Assembly (NCBI GenBank): GCA_009691855.1
Contig: SIAI01000009.1
Span: 36,383 to 100,382 of the forward strand
Length of the DNA: 64,000 nucleotides
Direction of reading: 5' to 3'
Source: Planctomycetota bacterium
GTDB lineage: Bacteria; Planctomycetota; UBA1135; GCA-002686595
A program made the position numbers and the translations under genes. Shown piece after piece: positions 25,587-34,104 of this stretch (the stretch's first letter is position 1; each line of letters begins with the position of its first letter). The notes below the pieces were generated by a model. The model was not told the DNA's origin and did not search any database. It saw only the letters and a list, made by a program, of their open reading frames with translations.

Positions 25587-26839
25587 GGAGGTCCCGCTGG
25601 ACCGGCCTGCTGTGGGGCGTAGTGGCGCTGGTGGCGCTGCTCTCGTTGCTCAAGGCCTTCGTGGCCGACGTCTACCGCGTCGACTCGGGCTCGATGCGGC
25701 CGACGTTGTTCGGCGGGCGCGTGCGTCCGGATGCGGAGGAGGACGCGGAGCACGTGCTCGTGCGCTACGACCGCGACTTCGTGCCGCAGCGCTTCGACCT
25801 GGTGGTGATCCGCGCCAAGGACGGGGGCAAGCCGTTGGTCAAGCGCGTGGGCGGCGTGCCCGGCGACCAGGACCTGGTCATTCGCGACGGCGACCTGTTC
25901 GTGAACCACGCGCGGCTGCCGGCCGAGATCCCGCGGCCCGAACCGATTCCGGTCTACGACGACCGCTACCAGGAGTCCGAACCCTTCTTCGAGTACCTGC
26001 GCGACGGCTCGGTGCGCCGCGCGGGCGACGAGTGGTTCGTCGAGGGGCGCGAGCTGTCGCCCGGCAGCATGCTCCTGTTCCACCCAGCCCTGCGCGACGA
26101 CTACCTCGACCGCCACCACCGGCGCGTGCCGGGCGTGATCGAGGTCAACGATGCGGTGCTGGAGCTCGAGTTCGCGCTGCCGGCGCCGCGCGCCGCCCAG
26201 AAGCTGCACTTCCAGCTGGTGGAAGAGGGCGACACGTTCGAGGTCACGCTGACGGTGCTCGACGCGCAACACGGCATGCTGCGCCTCGCCCGCACGAACT
26301 CCCTGATCCTGCAGGGCCGACGCGAGCCGCACGCCAGCGCGCCGCCGGACATCGAGCTCGGCCGCGCGAACGTCGCGCTCGAGAGCGGGCGCTTCTATCG
26401 GCTGTGGTTCGCCAACGTGGACAACCACCTGCACCTCTGCGTGCCCGAGCTCGTCGTCGACCTCGCCGCCAGCTATGACGAGAACGAGCCCTGGCCCGCG
26501 CCGCTGCCGGCCGGCCAGAAGAGCCTCGGCTCGCGCGTGCGCTTCGGCGCCGAGGCTGGCCCGGCGCGCTTCCGCGGCGTGCGCGTGCTGCGCGACCTCT
26601 ACTACACCGAGGCCGGGCGCTTCGGCCTGCCGCCGGAGACGGATCCGCGACGCGCCAACGGCCCCGCGCGCGCGCCGGTCTCGCTCGGGCCGGACGACTA
26701 CTTCCTACTGGGCGACAACTCGGCCGCCAGCACCGACAGCCGCCACCAGGGTCTATTCAAGGCCGCCGACCTGATCGGGCGGCCGCTGGCGGTGGTGTGG
26801 CCCGACCCGCACTGGTTGCGCGCGGTCGTCGATCCGTGA
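25583..26839 (+). CDS. lepB: Signal peptidase I with a large inserted domain
   Basis: This 418-residue protein has the serine/lysine signal peptidase I boxes: one N-terminal membrane segment, SGSMRPTL (nucleophile Ser37), FDLVVIRAKDG, then PLVKRVGGVPGDQ (general-base Lys87), and LLGDNSAASTDSRHQG near residue 375. Between the last two boxes there is about 250 extra residues, including a beta-rich stretch (LELEFALPAPRAAQKLHFQL, FYRLWFANVDNHLHLCV) resembling a jelly-roll/lectin-like domain. A normal bacterial enzyme has a much shorter link. It is the last gene of the DUF4956-CotH-VTC operon, so it may process that system's exported substrates. GGAGGG precedes ATG 25583. Confidence 0.9.
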   Translation: MRRSRWTGLLWGVVALVALLSLLKAFVADVYRVDSGSMRPTLFGGRVRPDAEEDAEHVLVRYDRDFVPQRFDLVVIRAKDGGKPLVKRVGGVPGDQDLVIRDGDLFVNHARLPAEIPRPEPIPVYDDRYQESEPFFEYLRDGSVRRAGDEWFVEGRELSPGSMLLFHPALRDDYLDRHHRRVPGVIEVNDAVLELEFALPAPRAAQKLHFQLVEEGDTFEVTLTVLDAQHGMLRLARTNSLILQGRREPHASAPPDIELGRANVALESGRFYRLWFANVDNHLHLCVPELVVDLAASYDENEPWPAPLPAGQKSLGSRVRFGAEAGPARFRGVRVLRDLYYTEAGRFGLPPETDPRRANGPARAPVSLGPDDYFLLGDNSAASTDSRHQGLFKAADLIGRPLAVVWPDPHWLRAVVDP

Positions 26840-26844
26840 GCCGT

Positions 26845-26859
26845 CCGGGGGTGCCCCGG
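26845..26859 (+). terminator. Small GC hairpin after the signal peptidase gene
   Basis: CCGGGG (26845-26850) pairs with CCCCGG (26854-26859) around GTG, 6 nt after the stop that ends the five-gene operon. It has no T tract, so termination is only a suggestion. Confidence 0.3.
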
Positions 26860-26928
26860 CACTCCCTCCTTGCCGGGTTTCCTCCGCGAGCGGAACCTGG
26901 GGACCCGTGTCTGGTTAGGAACCCCCCG

Positions 26929-27534
26929 ATGCCCGCGCCGGACGAGCCGAACGTCGAGCTGCCCACCCCTGATCCCGGGGTCGCCTGGATGCTGCGCTAC
27001 CAGCAGGGGGACGAACGCGCCTTCGACCAGCTCGTGGAAGGGTATTCCCCGCGCGTCTTCGCGCTGATCACGCGCTTCGTCGGCCCGGCCCAGAACCGCG
27101 AGGACCTGGTGCAGGAGGTTTTCCTGCGCGTCATCCGCGCGCGCCACGACTACCGGCCCGAGGCGCGCTTCTCGACCTGGCTGTACCGCATCGTCTTCAA
27201 CCTGTGCGTGAACGAGAACGAGCGTCGGAAGCGCGGCGTCTCGCTGGACGACGGCGAGGGCGAGGCGCACGACCGCTGGGCGGACGAACGCGTGAGCGCG
27301 CCCGGCGCAGAGCTGGAACGCGCCGACCTGGTCGGCTCGGTGCGCGCGGCGATCGCCGCGCTGCCCGACCGCCAACGCATGGCGCTGGTGCTGGCCAAGT
27401 ACGAGGAGCTGGCCTACGACGAGGTCGCGCTCGTGCTCGGCACCAGCGAGAAGGCCGTCAAGTCCATGATCCACCGTGCGCGCGAGACGCTGCGCGTGCG
27501 CCTGAGCGCCTTCCTGGAGGAGGAACTGGCATGA
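26929..27534 (+). CDS. ECF-type sigma factor
   Basis: This 201-residue sigma-70 family protein has region 2 at about 25-95 (DERAFDQLVEGYSPRVFALI, NREDLVQEVFLRVIRAR, FSTWLYRIVFNLCVNENER) and region 4 at about 140-195 (LPDRQRMALVLAKYEELAYDEVALVLG, SEKAVKSMIHRARETLR). Length and order are normal for a complete ECF factor. It overlaps the following zinc-type anti-sigma gene by the ATGA sequence, so the two are translationally coupled. The third gene of this cassette encodes an exported helical protein, which points to an envelope-stress circuit. Confidence 0.92.
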   Translation: MPAPDEPNVELPTPDPGVAWMLRYQQGDERAFDQLVEGYSPRVFALITRFVGPAQNREDLVQEVFLRVIRARHDYRPEARFSTWLYRIVFNLCVNENERRKRGVSLDDGEGEAHDRWADERVSAPGAELERADLVGSVRAAIAALPDRQRMALVLAKYEELAYDEVALVLGTSEKAVKSMIHRARETLRVRLSAFLEEELA

Positions 27535-28181
27535 GCTCCGCTTGCGAGTCGTTCCGTGTCGAGCTGGAACGCGCCGTGCGCGGCGGGGGCCGAGCGTTGG
27601 CGCGCCTTGCGGCCGAGCCCCACGCGCGTCAGTGCGGCGCGTGTCGCACCGCGCTCGCCCGCGAGCAAATGCTCGAGCGGGCGCTGGCCGCGGTGCCTGC
27701 GCCCGCGGTTCCTCCCGCGCTCGCGCGGCGCGTGCTGGCCGCGCTGGCGCACGAGCGCCTCCGGGCCCCGGTGCTCGAGGAGCACGAGCTCGACGAGCTG
27801 CTGGAGAGCGTGCCCGCTCCACCGGTCCCGCCCGACCTCGGCGCGCGCGTCTTGGCCGGACTCGTTCCCGAACGCAGCGCGCGCCGCCGCCGCCCACGCT
27901 GGGCCTGGCTCGTCGCCGCGGGGCTGCTCGTCGGCGCTGGCCTGTGGGCCGTGCGCGCGCGCTCATCCGCGCCGCCGCCGTCTCCGCTCGTGGAAGCGGA
28001 AGACCTGGAGAGCGACGAGGAACTTCTGGCGTACGCCTGCGAGCGCTGGGAAGAACTGCACGACGAGGACCTCGACGTGTGGCTCGCGAGCATCGACCCG
28101 CTCGACGAGCTGCTGCTCGAATACGCGGAGGAGAGCTGGCCGGAGAACGCCGCTCCCGCGGATGCCGCGGGGGGCTTCTGA
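27531..28181 (+). CDS. ZAS-type anti-sigma factor with repeated proline motif
   Basis: This 216-residue protein has HARQCGAC (His31, Cys35, Cys38), the HxxxCxxC zinc-associated anti-sigma motif. One membrane segment at about 128-147 (WLVAAGLLVGAGLWAV) and an acidic outer tail follow. Between them a motif occurs twice: VPAPAVPPALARRVLAAL and VPAPPVPPDLGARVLAGL. It is coupled to the upstream sigma gene and followed 4 bp later by a periplasmic helical protein. It would hold the sigma factor at the inner membrane until released (family inference). Confidence 0.85.
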   Translation: MSSACESFRVELERAVRGGGRALARLAAEPHARQCGACRTALAREQMLERALAAVPAPAVPPALARRVLAALAHERLRAPVLEEHELDELLESVPAPPVPPDLGARVLAGLVPERSARRRRPRWAWLVAAGLLVGAGLWAVRARSSAPPPSPLVEAEDLESDEELLAYACERWEELHDEDLDVWLASIDPLDELLLEYAEESWPENAAPADAAGGF

Positions 28182-28185
28182 GCCC

Positions 28186-28806
28186 ATGAAGGCACTCGTC
28201 TTGGTGGGGCTCTTGCTGCTGGTGCCGGGCGTGACGCCGCACCCGTCTCAGCAGCCGCCGAGGGCCCACGCCGAACGGGGGATCGAGCGCCTGCGCGAGC
28301 GCTGGAGCGACCGCGCGGAGGGCGAGCGCGAGCGCCTCGAAAAGCACCTGGACGAGTTCCAGCGCCTGGAGAAGCCGGCCCGTCACCACCTGCTGGAGCG
28401 CGCGCGTGCGCTGCGCGAACGCGAGCTCGCCGCCGAGCAGGAGATGACCGCCGAACTGCGCCGGCAGGTCGAGGAACTCGGCCCCGAGCTGCGGCGCGCC
28501 GAGCTGCGCGAGCGCTTCCGTGAGCACGGCCGGGAGTTTCGCTCGCACCTCTCCAAGGCCCAGCGCGAGCGCCTGGAGTCGGCTACGCCCGAGCAGCGCC
28601 GCCGCTATCTCCAGAGCCTGTTCGAAGGCCGCGAGAATGCGAGCCGCCGCGTGCTGGGGAAGCTGCGCGAGCCGCTCGGGCTTGCGGCCAGCGAGCTCCA
28701 GCGCCTGGAGCACCTGACGCCGCCGCAACTCCTGCACGCCCTGCGCGAGCTCGGGCGTCGGGTCGATGCGCTGCGAGCGGAGCGTCGCCCGCGCTCGAAC
28801 CGCTGA
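28186..28806 (+). CDS. Exported all-helical protein (Spy/DUF3106-like)
   Basis: This 206-residue protein has a signal peptide (MKALVLVGLLLLVPGV). The rest is almost entirely charged amphipathic helix: ERGIERLRERWSDRAEGER, LEKHLDEFQRLEKPARHHLLER, AQRERLESATPEQRRRYLQSLF. Such Arg/Glu/Leu-rich sequences resemble periplasmic CpxP/Spy and DUF3106 proteins, which sense or buffer envelope stress. It is third in the sigma/anti-sigma cassette, so it may be a periplasmic sensor or output of that circuit. The family call is tentative. Confidence 0.7.
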   Translation: MKALVLVGLLLLVPGVTPHPSQQPPRAHAERGIERLRERWSDRAEGERERLEKHLDEFQRLEKPARHHLLERARALRERELAAEQEMTAELRRQVEELGPELRRAELRERFREHGREFRSHLSKAQRERLESATPEQRRRYLQSLFEGRENASRRVLGKLREPLGLAASELQRLEHLTPPQLLHALRELGRRVDALRAERRPRSNR

Positions 28807-28869
28807 GCCCGCCGCGTCTGCGCTCGGCGAAGCTCTCCGGCGCCGTGAGGTAGAGTGCTCCGTTCTGGA

Positions 28870-30102
28870 ATGTCGAACGGAGCCCTTTTCCCCGTGCCGA
28901 TGGCCTTGGCCGAGGACGTGATCGAACGTGCTCCGCGGCGCCTGATCGACCTGCGCAGTCCGTCCGAATTCGAGGAGGACCATCTGCCCGGGGCGCAGAA
29001 CACGCCGCTGTTCGACGACCTCGAGCGCGCGCTGATCGGCACGTTCTACAGCCGGCGCTCGCCGGAGGCGGCGTTTGAAGAGGGCCGCGCGCGGACGCAG
29101 GCGAAGATCGCGGACTTCAGCGCACGCCTGGCCGAGCAATGCGGGTGGCAGCTGCCGCGCGTCGATCTCGAGCAGCGTGTGGAGCGCATGACGGCCGGTG
29201 GGATCGCGACCCTGGAGCGCGAGCTGGCGGCCGTGCCGACCGCCTGCGGCGCGCAGGCGGTGGTGCTGTACTGCTGGCGCGGCGGCCTGCGTTCGCGTGC
29301 GGTGATCGCCTTCCTGCGCGGGCTGGGCTTCGCGGACGCGCTCGGGATCCAGGGCGGCTACAAGGCCTACCGGCGCTGCGTGCGCGAGCGCGTCCAGGCC
29401 TGGCAGGCCCCGCCGAGCGTGGTGCTGCGCGGGCTGACCGGCGTGGGCAAGACGCTCGTGCTGCGCGAGCTGGCCGCGCGCCGGCCGGAGTGGGTCCTCG
29501 ACCTCGAGGCGCTGGCGGGTCATCGCAGCTCGATCCTGGGCATGGTCGGCCTCGAGCCGGCCTCACAGAAGCTGTTCGAGTCGCGCCTGGCGCAGCGCCT
29601 GGCGCGCGGCTTCGGCGCGAGCTGCGTGGTCGAGGGCGAGAGCCGCAAGGTGGGCGAGCGCGTGCTGCCGGAACCGGTCTGGCGTGCGATCGACGAGGGC
29701 GTGGCGCTCGAGCTCGTCACCGACACGGCGCGGCGCGTGCAGGTGCTGCTGGAGGATTACCTCACGAGTGCGAGCAGCCGCGCCGAGCTCGCACGCCAGC
29801 TGCCGTTCATCGAGCTGCGCCTCGGTCCGCGCTGGGCAGGGGAGCTGGTCGGACTGCTGGAGCAGGGGCGCGAGGCCGAGCTGGTCGAAGTCCTGCTGCA
29901 GCGCTACTACGACCCGCTGTACACGCACTCCGAGCGCGGCCGCAGCTATTCCGCGTCCATCGACTCGACCGATCCGCGCGCCGCCGCGGCCGAGATCGAG
30001 GCTTGGATCGTGCGCCACGAGGCTCACACGGCTTCCACGGGCGTGCTCCCGCCAGCGCAGCGGGTTCCTGCGCCGCGCTCGCGCGCCGCCGCAGACTTGT
30101 AG
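28870..30102 (+). CDS. mnmH: tRNA 2-selenouridine synthase
   Basis: This 410-residue enzyme converts 2-thiouridine to 2-selenouridine at the wobble base of tRNAs for Lys, Glu and Gln, using selenophosphate, via a geranylated intermediate. The rhodanese half begins RLIDLRSPSEFEEDHLPGA and has the active-site Cys in VLYCWRGGLRSRA. The C-terminal half has a P-loop, LRGLTGVGKTLVL. The ending QRYYDPLYTHSERGR is typical of the family. ATG 28870 is chosen over GTG 28855. Presence implies a selenophosphate synthetase (selD) elsewhere in the genome. purF follows 93 bp downstream. Confidence 0.95.
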   Translation: MSNGALFPVPMALAEDVIERAPRRLIDLRSPSEFEEDHLPGAQNTPLFDDLERALIGTFYSRRSPEAAFEEGRARTQAKIADFSARLAEQCGWQLPRVDLEQRVERMTAGGIATLERELAAVPTACGAQAVVLYCWRGGLRSRAVIAFLRGLGFADALGIQGGYKAYRRCVRERVQAWQAPPSVVLRGLTGVGKTLVLRELAARRPEWVLDLEALAGHRSSILGMVGLEPASQKLFESRLAQRLARGFGASCVVEGESRKVGERVLPEPVWRAIDEGVALELVTDTARRVQVLLEDYLTSASSRAELARQLPFIELRLGPRWAGELVGLLEQGREAELVEVLLQRYYDPLYTHSERGRSYSASIDSTDPRAAAAEIEAWIVRHEAHTASTGVLPPAQRVPAPRSRAAADL

Positions 30103-30195
30103 GGACTTTCGCCGCGGCGTATCCTCTCCGTCTTCTTCCGCGCCCCAAAACGGCACAAAAAGCCCTGCAAACGCAGTCTTAGAGGCACGCCCCCC

Positions 30196-31680
30196 ATGTG
30201 CGGATTCATCGGTGTCTACGGCCCCGACGGGGTGGATGTCTCCCCGGAGATCTACGAGGGCTTGCTCGCCATCCAGCACCGCGGCCAGGACGCGGCTGGG
30301 ATCACGACCTTCACCGACACCTTCCACGTGAAGAAGGGAGCCGGGCTCGTGCGCGACGCCTTCAGCCAGGCGGACATGCTGCGCCTGCGCGGGAACCTCG
30401 GCCTGGGCCACGTGCGCTACCCCACCGTGGGCCAAGGCAGCCTCGAGGACGCTCAGCCGTTCCACGTCAACTTCCCCTTCGGCGTGGCGATGGCCCACAA
30501 CGGCAACGTCACGAACTTCCTGGAGCTCAAGGAGTGCCACGCGCGCAACAGCGGCACGCGCTTGAACTCTTCCTGCGACCTCGAGGTGATCCTCTACGTG
30601 TTCGTGCGCGCCCTGGCCGAGCGCGTGCCCACCGGCAAGCTGGTGCGCCCCGAGGATGTCTTCGAGGCCGTGCGTGCAGTGCACCAGCAAGTGCGCGGTG
30701 CCTATTCGGTCGTGGCCGTGCTGCCTGACGTGGGCATGCTCGCCTTCCGCGACCCATACGGCATCAAGCCGATGGTGCTCGGCACCAAGCACACCGAAGA
30801 CGGCACCTTCCACGCGGTGGCTTCGGAGAGCGTCGCGCTCGACGTCATCGGCTACAAGGAGCACCAGGACGTGCACGCCGGCGAGGCCGTGCTGATCGAC
30901 CAGGACCGGCGCGTCCATCGCCGAGCGATCTCGAATCGCCCGCACCGCCCGTGCATCTTCGAGCTGGTCTACTTCGCCCGACCCGACTCGATGCTGGACC
31001 AGATCTCGGTCTACAAGACGCGCATCCGCTTCGGCCAGGCCCTGGCGGCGCAGTGGACACAGAGCGGCTCGCCGCGGCCGGACGTGGTCATCCCGATCCC
31101 GGATTCCTCACGCGATGCGGCCATGGCCATGGCCGCCGCGCTCGAGATCCCGTACCGCGAGGGGCTGGTCAAGAACCGCTACATCGGGCGCACCTTCATC
31201 ATGCCCAACCAGATTGAGCGCCAGACCTCCGTGCGGCGCAAGCTCAACACGATCCCACTCGAGTTCCAGGACAAGGACGTGCTGCTGGTCGATGACTCGA
31301 TCGTGCGCGGCAACACCGCCAAGCGCATCGTGAAGATGGCGCGCGAGGCCGGAGCCAAGAAGGTCTATCTCGCCGTCACCAGCCCGCCGCTGGTCTCGCC
31401 CTGCCCCTACGGGATCGACATGGCCACCAAGACCGAGTTCGTCGCCTCCGGCCGGGATCCGAAGGAAGTGGCGACGGCGCTCGACGCCGACTACGTCCTG
31501 TACCTCGATCGCGAGGCGATGAACGAGGCCGCGCGCGCCGGGAACCCCACGCTCGACCGCTTCTGCAACGCCTGCTTCACGGGCGACTATCCCACCGGGG
31601 ACATCACTCCCGAGGTGCTGGATCGCATCGGGAACGAGCGCGACGACAGCCGGCAGAAGCTCTTCAGCTTCAGCATCTAG
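30196..31680 (+). CDS. purF: Amidophosphoribosyltransferase
   Basis: This 494-residue enzyme makes phosphoribosylamine from PRPP and glutamine, the first committed step of purine synthesis. MCGFIGVYG provides the Ntn-type Cys nucleophile after Met removal, or propeptide cleavage in related enzymes; here Cys2 is directly after Met. The glutaminase half has GHVRYPTVG and MAHNGNVTN. The PRPP loop is VLLVDDSIVRGNTAKRIV. Conserved CNACFTGDYP lies near the end, as in iron-sulfur-containing PurF types. The stop codon lies inside the left arm of an inverted-repeat element. Confidence 0.95.
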   Translation: MCGFIGVYGPDGVDVSPEIYEGLLAIQHRGQDAAGITTFTDTFHVKKGAGLVRDAFSQADMLRLRGNLGLGHVRYPTVGQGSLEDAQPFHVNFPFGVAMAHNGNVTNFLELKECHARNSGTRLNSSCDLEVILYVFVRALAERVPTGKLVRPEDVFEAVRAVHQQVRGAYSVVAVLPDVGMLAFRDPYGIKPMVLGTKHTEDGTFHAVASESVALDVIGYKEHQDVHAGEAVLIDQDRRVHRRAISNRPHRPCIFELVYFARPDSMLDQISVYKTRIRFGQALAAQWTQSGSPRPDVVIPIPDSSRDAAMAMAAALEIPYREGLVKNRYIGRTFIMPNQIERQTSVRRKLNTIPLEFQDKDVLLVDDSIVRGNTAKRIVKMAREAGAKKVYLAVTSPPLVSPCPYGIDMATKTEFVASGRDPKEVATALDADYVLYLDREAMNEAARAGNPTLDRFCNACFTGDYPTGDITPEVLDRIGNERDDSRQKLFSFSI

Positions 31681-31814
31681 TGGTGTGAGTCGTGCGCCCG
31701 CCGCGGCGTTGCGCCTCCTCCGAGACTTGCACCGAAGTCGCGTCGTCGGCGCGCCTTGCGGCGAACGCACGCGACCTCGGGACAAAGGCCCCTCTGCGTG
31801 ACTCACACCACTAG
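31677..31814. mobile_element. MITE-like element with 15-bp perfect terminal inverted repeats
   Basis: CTAGTGGTGTGAGTC (31677-31691) and its exact reverse complement GACTCACACCACTAG (31800-31814) bound a 138-bp non-coding stretch. The interior halves do not pair with each other, so this is not a simple terminator. TA lies inside each CTAG end, as expected for IS630/mariner-like targets. The left arm overlaps the purF stop codon. A non-autonomous transposable element is the likeliest reading; copies elsewhere would prove it. Confidence 0.55.
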
Positions 31815-32077
31815 CGGCTCGAGCGGGCGCCGCGCCGTTCGGGGGCGACGTCGCCACGGGCACGAAGGTCTACGCGCGCGAGCTGCTCGGGCCCCTCGGC
31901 CCCGACCGCGACCGAGAATTCCCTCGCTCCGCCCCTTCGGCAGCCACCAACCTCCCGGCCATCCCAATCCCCTCGGCCGCGAGCCCTCCATGCACTCCTT
32001 CGCTCGGTCCTACCCGGCAGGTCGGCGGGGGCCTCGGAGCCCTCCTCGACCCCGTCGAGGCCGATCCGGGGGGGTGG
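31815..32077. other. Intergenic gap with no gene seen
   Basis: Between the MITE-like element and the tRNA I see no convincing coding sequence. A 7-bp hairpin with a three-base loop (CCTCGAC / GTCGAGG, 32044-32060) lies just past the 3' end of the minus-strand tRNA and could help end its transcript. Confidence 0.5.
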
Positions 32078-32154
32078 TGGTGCGCCCGACAGGAGTCGAA
32101 CCTGTGACCTTCTGCTCCGGAGGCAGACGCTCTATCCAGCTGAGCTACGGGCGC
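32078..32154 (-). tRNA. tRNA-Arg, anticodon CCG
   Basis: On the minus strand a 77-nt cloverleaf, with CCA encoded at 32078-32080, can be folded. The acceptor is GCGCCCG/CGGGCGC with discriminator A, the D-arm includes AGCTCAGCTGGATAGAGC, the anticodon stem TCTGC/GCAGA encloses CTCCGGA (anticodon CCG, codon CGG), and the T-arm is CAGGTTCGAATCCTG. All canonical positions are present. Confidence 0.96.
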
Positions 32155-32321
32155 CGCGCGGGGGGTAGTGTGCGTCCTCTCCTTGCGCCTGTCCAAAGTC
32201 GTCCCTTCCACAGCCCACTTGAATTAGCCCATATTGGCCGTCATCCGGCCGACTTCGCGCCCCCGCGTGATCCGAACAAAGCCACAGGGCATCTTGACCG
32301 TTTTCAGGAAGGGCCTCTAGC

Positions 32322-33320
32322 ATGGACTCCAAGGTTCCCAACCGCGGCGACGCGGATCGTCCTGGCGCCGCACCTGGGCTCGGTATGAGCAAGTTCGCGC
32401 TTTCCATCGTACGCGCTCCGGCGCGTTCCACGCGGGTCGCGGCCCTCTGTCTCGGCGGCACCGTGCTGGTCGCGGCTCTCCTCGGGAGAAACGAGCCCAG
32501 CCTGGCGGCAGCCACAAACTACGGACGGACCGACCTCGACAACGACGGCCTCACCGATCGACAGGAGCTCGTCATCGGAACGCTTCCGTACCGCGCGGAC
32601 ACGGACAGCGATGGGTTCTCGGACCTCGAGGAACGTGCCCGCGGAAGCGATCCGCTCGACGATCATTCGGTGCCGGCGAGTGCAAGCTACAGCGTGGGTA
32701 CTTGCGCCAGTATTGAGGACGGCGTCGTGGGGATGCTCTCGGCCGTGTACCTGCACAACAGCGGAGTCAACTCGGCCGAGCTCGAAGTGGGCATCGTGTA
32801 CCAGGGTCACGCGCTCCGGATGAAGCCGAAGGGCTACAACAACTCGCGCTCTTTTCTCTATCCCGGACGCGATAGTCAGGACATGCTCGCCGTCGTCGAG
32901 GTGGCTCTGCCTGAAGCGATGGTGCAGCGCTTGGGGCAGGTGAATCTGTTCTCCATCGTGCGCGGCGTCGGGCCGGACGCCCCCGAACCGGTCGTCAGCG
33001 TCCTAACCCTGGTCGATTTCTCCGGGGTGACGATGGTGCTCGAGGAGCACACCTTGGTGCAGACTTCCTCCGGCGGTGGGCCGACGGGCGTCATCTATCG
33101 CCCGCTCACGGGTGGCGATCAGATTCCCTCCACCTGGAGCAGCGGTCAGATCTGCTTCCAGCGCACCGCTACTGTCGGTGTGAACGGGGTCTCGACCGTG
33201 AACGAGGTCGAAGCCTCCGATTGCTTGGACATGGACACCTACTGCAATACCACCGATTGCGCCGCCGCCGTCGGGCAGTCCATCGAACTCCCGGACCCAG
33301 CCGCCCTGATCGGCGGCTAG
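32322..33320 (+). CDS. Exported protein with thrombospondin type-3-like calcium repeats
   Basis: This 332-residue protein starts at ATG 32322, which follows AGGAAGGG; a later ATG 32385 would place the hydrophobic segment (VAALCLGGTVLVAALLG) nearer the N-terminus. After export, two Asp-rich calcium-binding units appear: TDLDNDGLTDRQEL and DTDSDGFSDLEERARGSDPLD, matching thrombospondin type-3 or dockerin-like loops. The remaining about 210 residues (SYSVGTCASIEDG, DMLAVVEVALPEAMVQ, ending CNTTDCAAAVGQSIEL) are unrecognised. It is probably a surface or secreted Ca-dependent protein. Confidence 0.75.
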   Translation: MDSKVPNRGDADRPGAAPGLGMSKFALSIVRAPARSTRVAALCLGGTVLVAALLGRNEPSLAAATNYGRTDLDNDGLTDRQELVIGTLPYRADTDSDGFSDLEERARGSDPLDDHSVPASASYSVGTCASIEDGVVGMLSAVYLHNSGVNSAELEVGIVYQGHALRMKPKGYNNSRSFLYPGRDSQDMLAVVEVALPEAMVQRLGQVNLFSIVRGVGPDAPEPVVSVLTLVDFSGVTMVLEEHTLVQTSSGGGPTGVIYRPLTGGDQIPSTWSSGQICFQRTATVGVNGVSTVNEVEASDCLDMDTYCNTTDCAAAVGQSIELPDPAALIGG

Positions 33321-33345
33321 GCTCCCCGTCCCGCGATCTGCGCGA

Positions 33346-33373
33346 GTTTCGGCCCGTCTACTCGGCCCGAAAC
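33346..33373 (+). terminator. Hairpin upstream of the second sigma cassette
   Basis: GTTTCGG (33346-33352) pairs with CCGAAAC (33367-33373) around a 14-nt loop, 26 nt after the preceding stop. This is a weak terminator or attenuator candidate. Confidence 0.3.
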
Positions 33374-33424
33374 AGGAATGCCCTTGTCTTAGGGCGGCCC
33401 GCGGCGCGGCGTTTTGGGAGTGTC

Positions 33425-34102
33425 ATGAAAGCTCGGGGAATGGAACCGTTGACCGCGATCCATCGTCCTAGCCCCTCAAGAATGCCGCAGGGAATGAGTT
33501 CTGACCCCGACGCCGAGCTGGTGCTCTCTTGCCAGAGGAGCATCGCCAACTCGCTGGAGGGCGACTACCGGAAGCTCTACGAGCGCTTCAAGGACCGGGT
33601 CTACAACGTCTGCTTCCGCATCACCGGCAACCCGTCCGACGCGCTCGACGCTTCCCAGGAGACCTTCGGGATCCTCTTCCGCCGGTTGCGCGAGTTCCGC
33701 TTCGAGTCGCGCTTCTCGAGCTGGGTCTACCGCATCGCGGTGAACGCCAGTATCGACATGCGCCGCCGCGCGCGCAGCCGACGCTTCTTCAGCCTCGACG
33801 CGATTCATGACGGCTCGGCCGAGGATCAGGCCAAGTTCGACCCCATCGACCGCGCGGTGGAGATGCCGAGCGCTTCGGCCTCGCGGCACGAGCTCGAGCA
33901 TGCGATCCAGCAAGCCATCCTGCGTCTGTCCGAGAAGTTGCGCGCGATCATCGTCCTGCGCTACGTCGAAAATCTCTCCTACGAGGAGGTCTCCGAGACG
34001 CTGGGCATCTCGCTCGGCACGGTCAAGTCCCGGCTGGCTCGCGCGCACGAAGCGCTGGACCGCGAGCTTACCCCTGTCCTCGACAAGCATTACCTGGGGT
34101 AG
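33425..34102 (+). CDS. ECF-type sigma factor
   Basis: This 225-residue protein has an about 45-residue N-terminal extension before region 2 (YRKLYERFKDRVYNVCFRI, DALDASQETFGILFRRLREF, FSSWVYRIAVNASIDMRRRA). Region 4 follows (LSEKLRAIIVLRYVENLSYEEVSETLG, SLGTVKSRLARAHEALDREL). ATG 33425 follows GGGAG; ATG 33440 is also possible. It heads a three-gene cassette with an anti-sigma-like membrane protein and an RseB/MucB-like lipoprotein, the classical layout of an RpoE-type envelope-stress system. Confidence 0.93.
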   Translation: MKARGMEPLTAIHRPSPSRMPQGMSSDPDAELVLSCQRSIANSLEGDYRKLYERFKDRVYNVCFRITGNPSDALDASQETFGILFRRLREFRFESRFSSWVYRIAVNASIDMRRRARSRRFFSLDAIHDGSAEDQAKFDPIDRAVEMPSASASRHELEHAIQQAILRLSEKLRAIIVLRYVENLSYEEVSETLGISLGTVKSRLARAHEALDRELTPVLDKHYLG

Positions 34103-34104
34103 CC

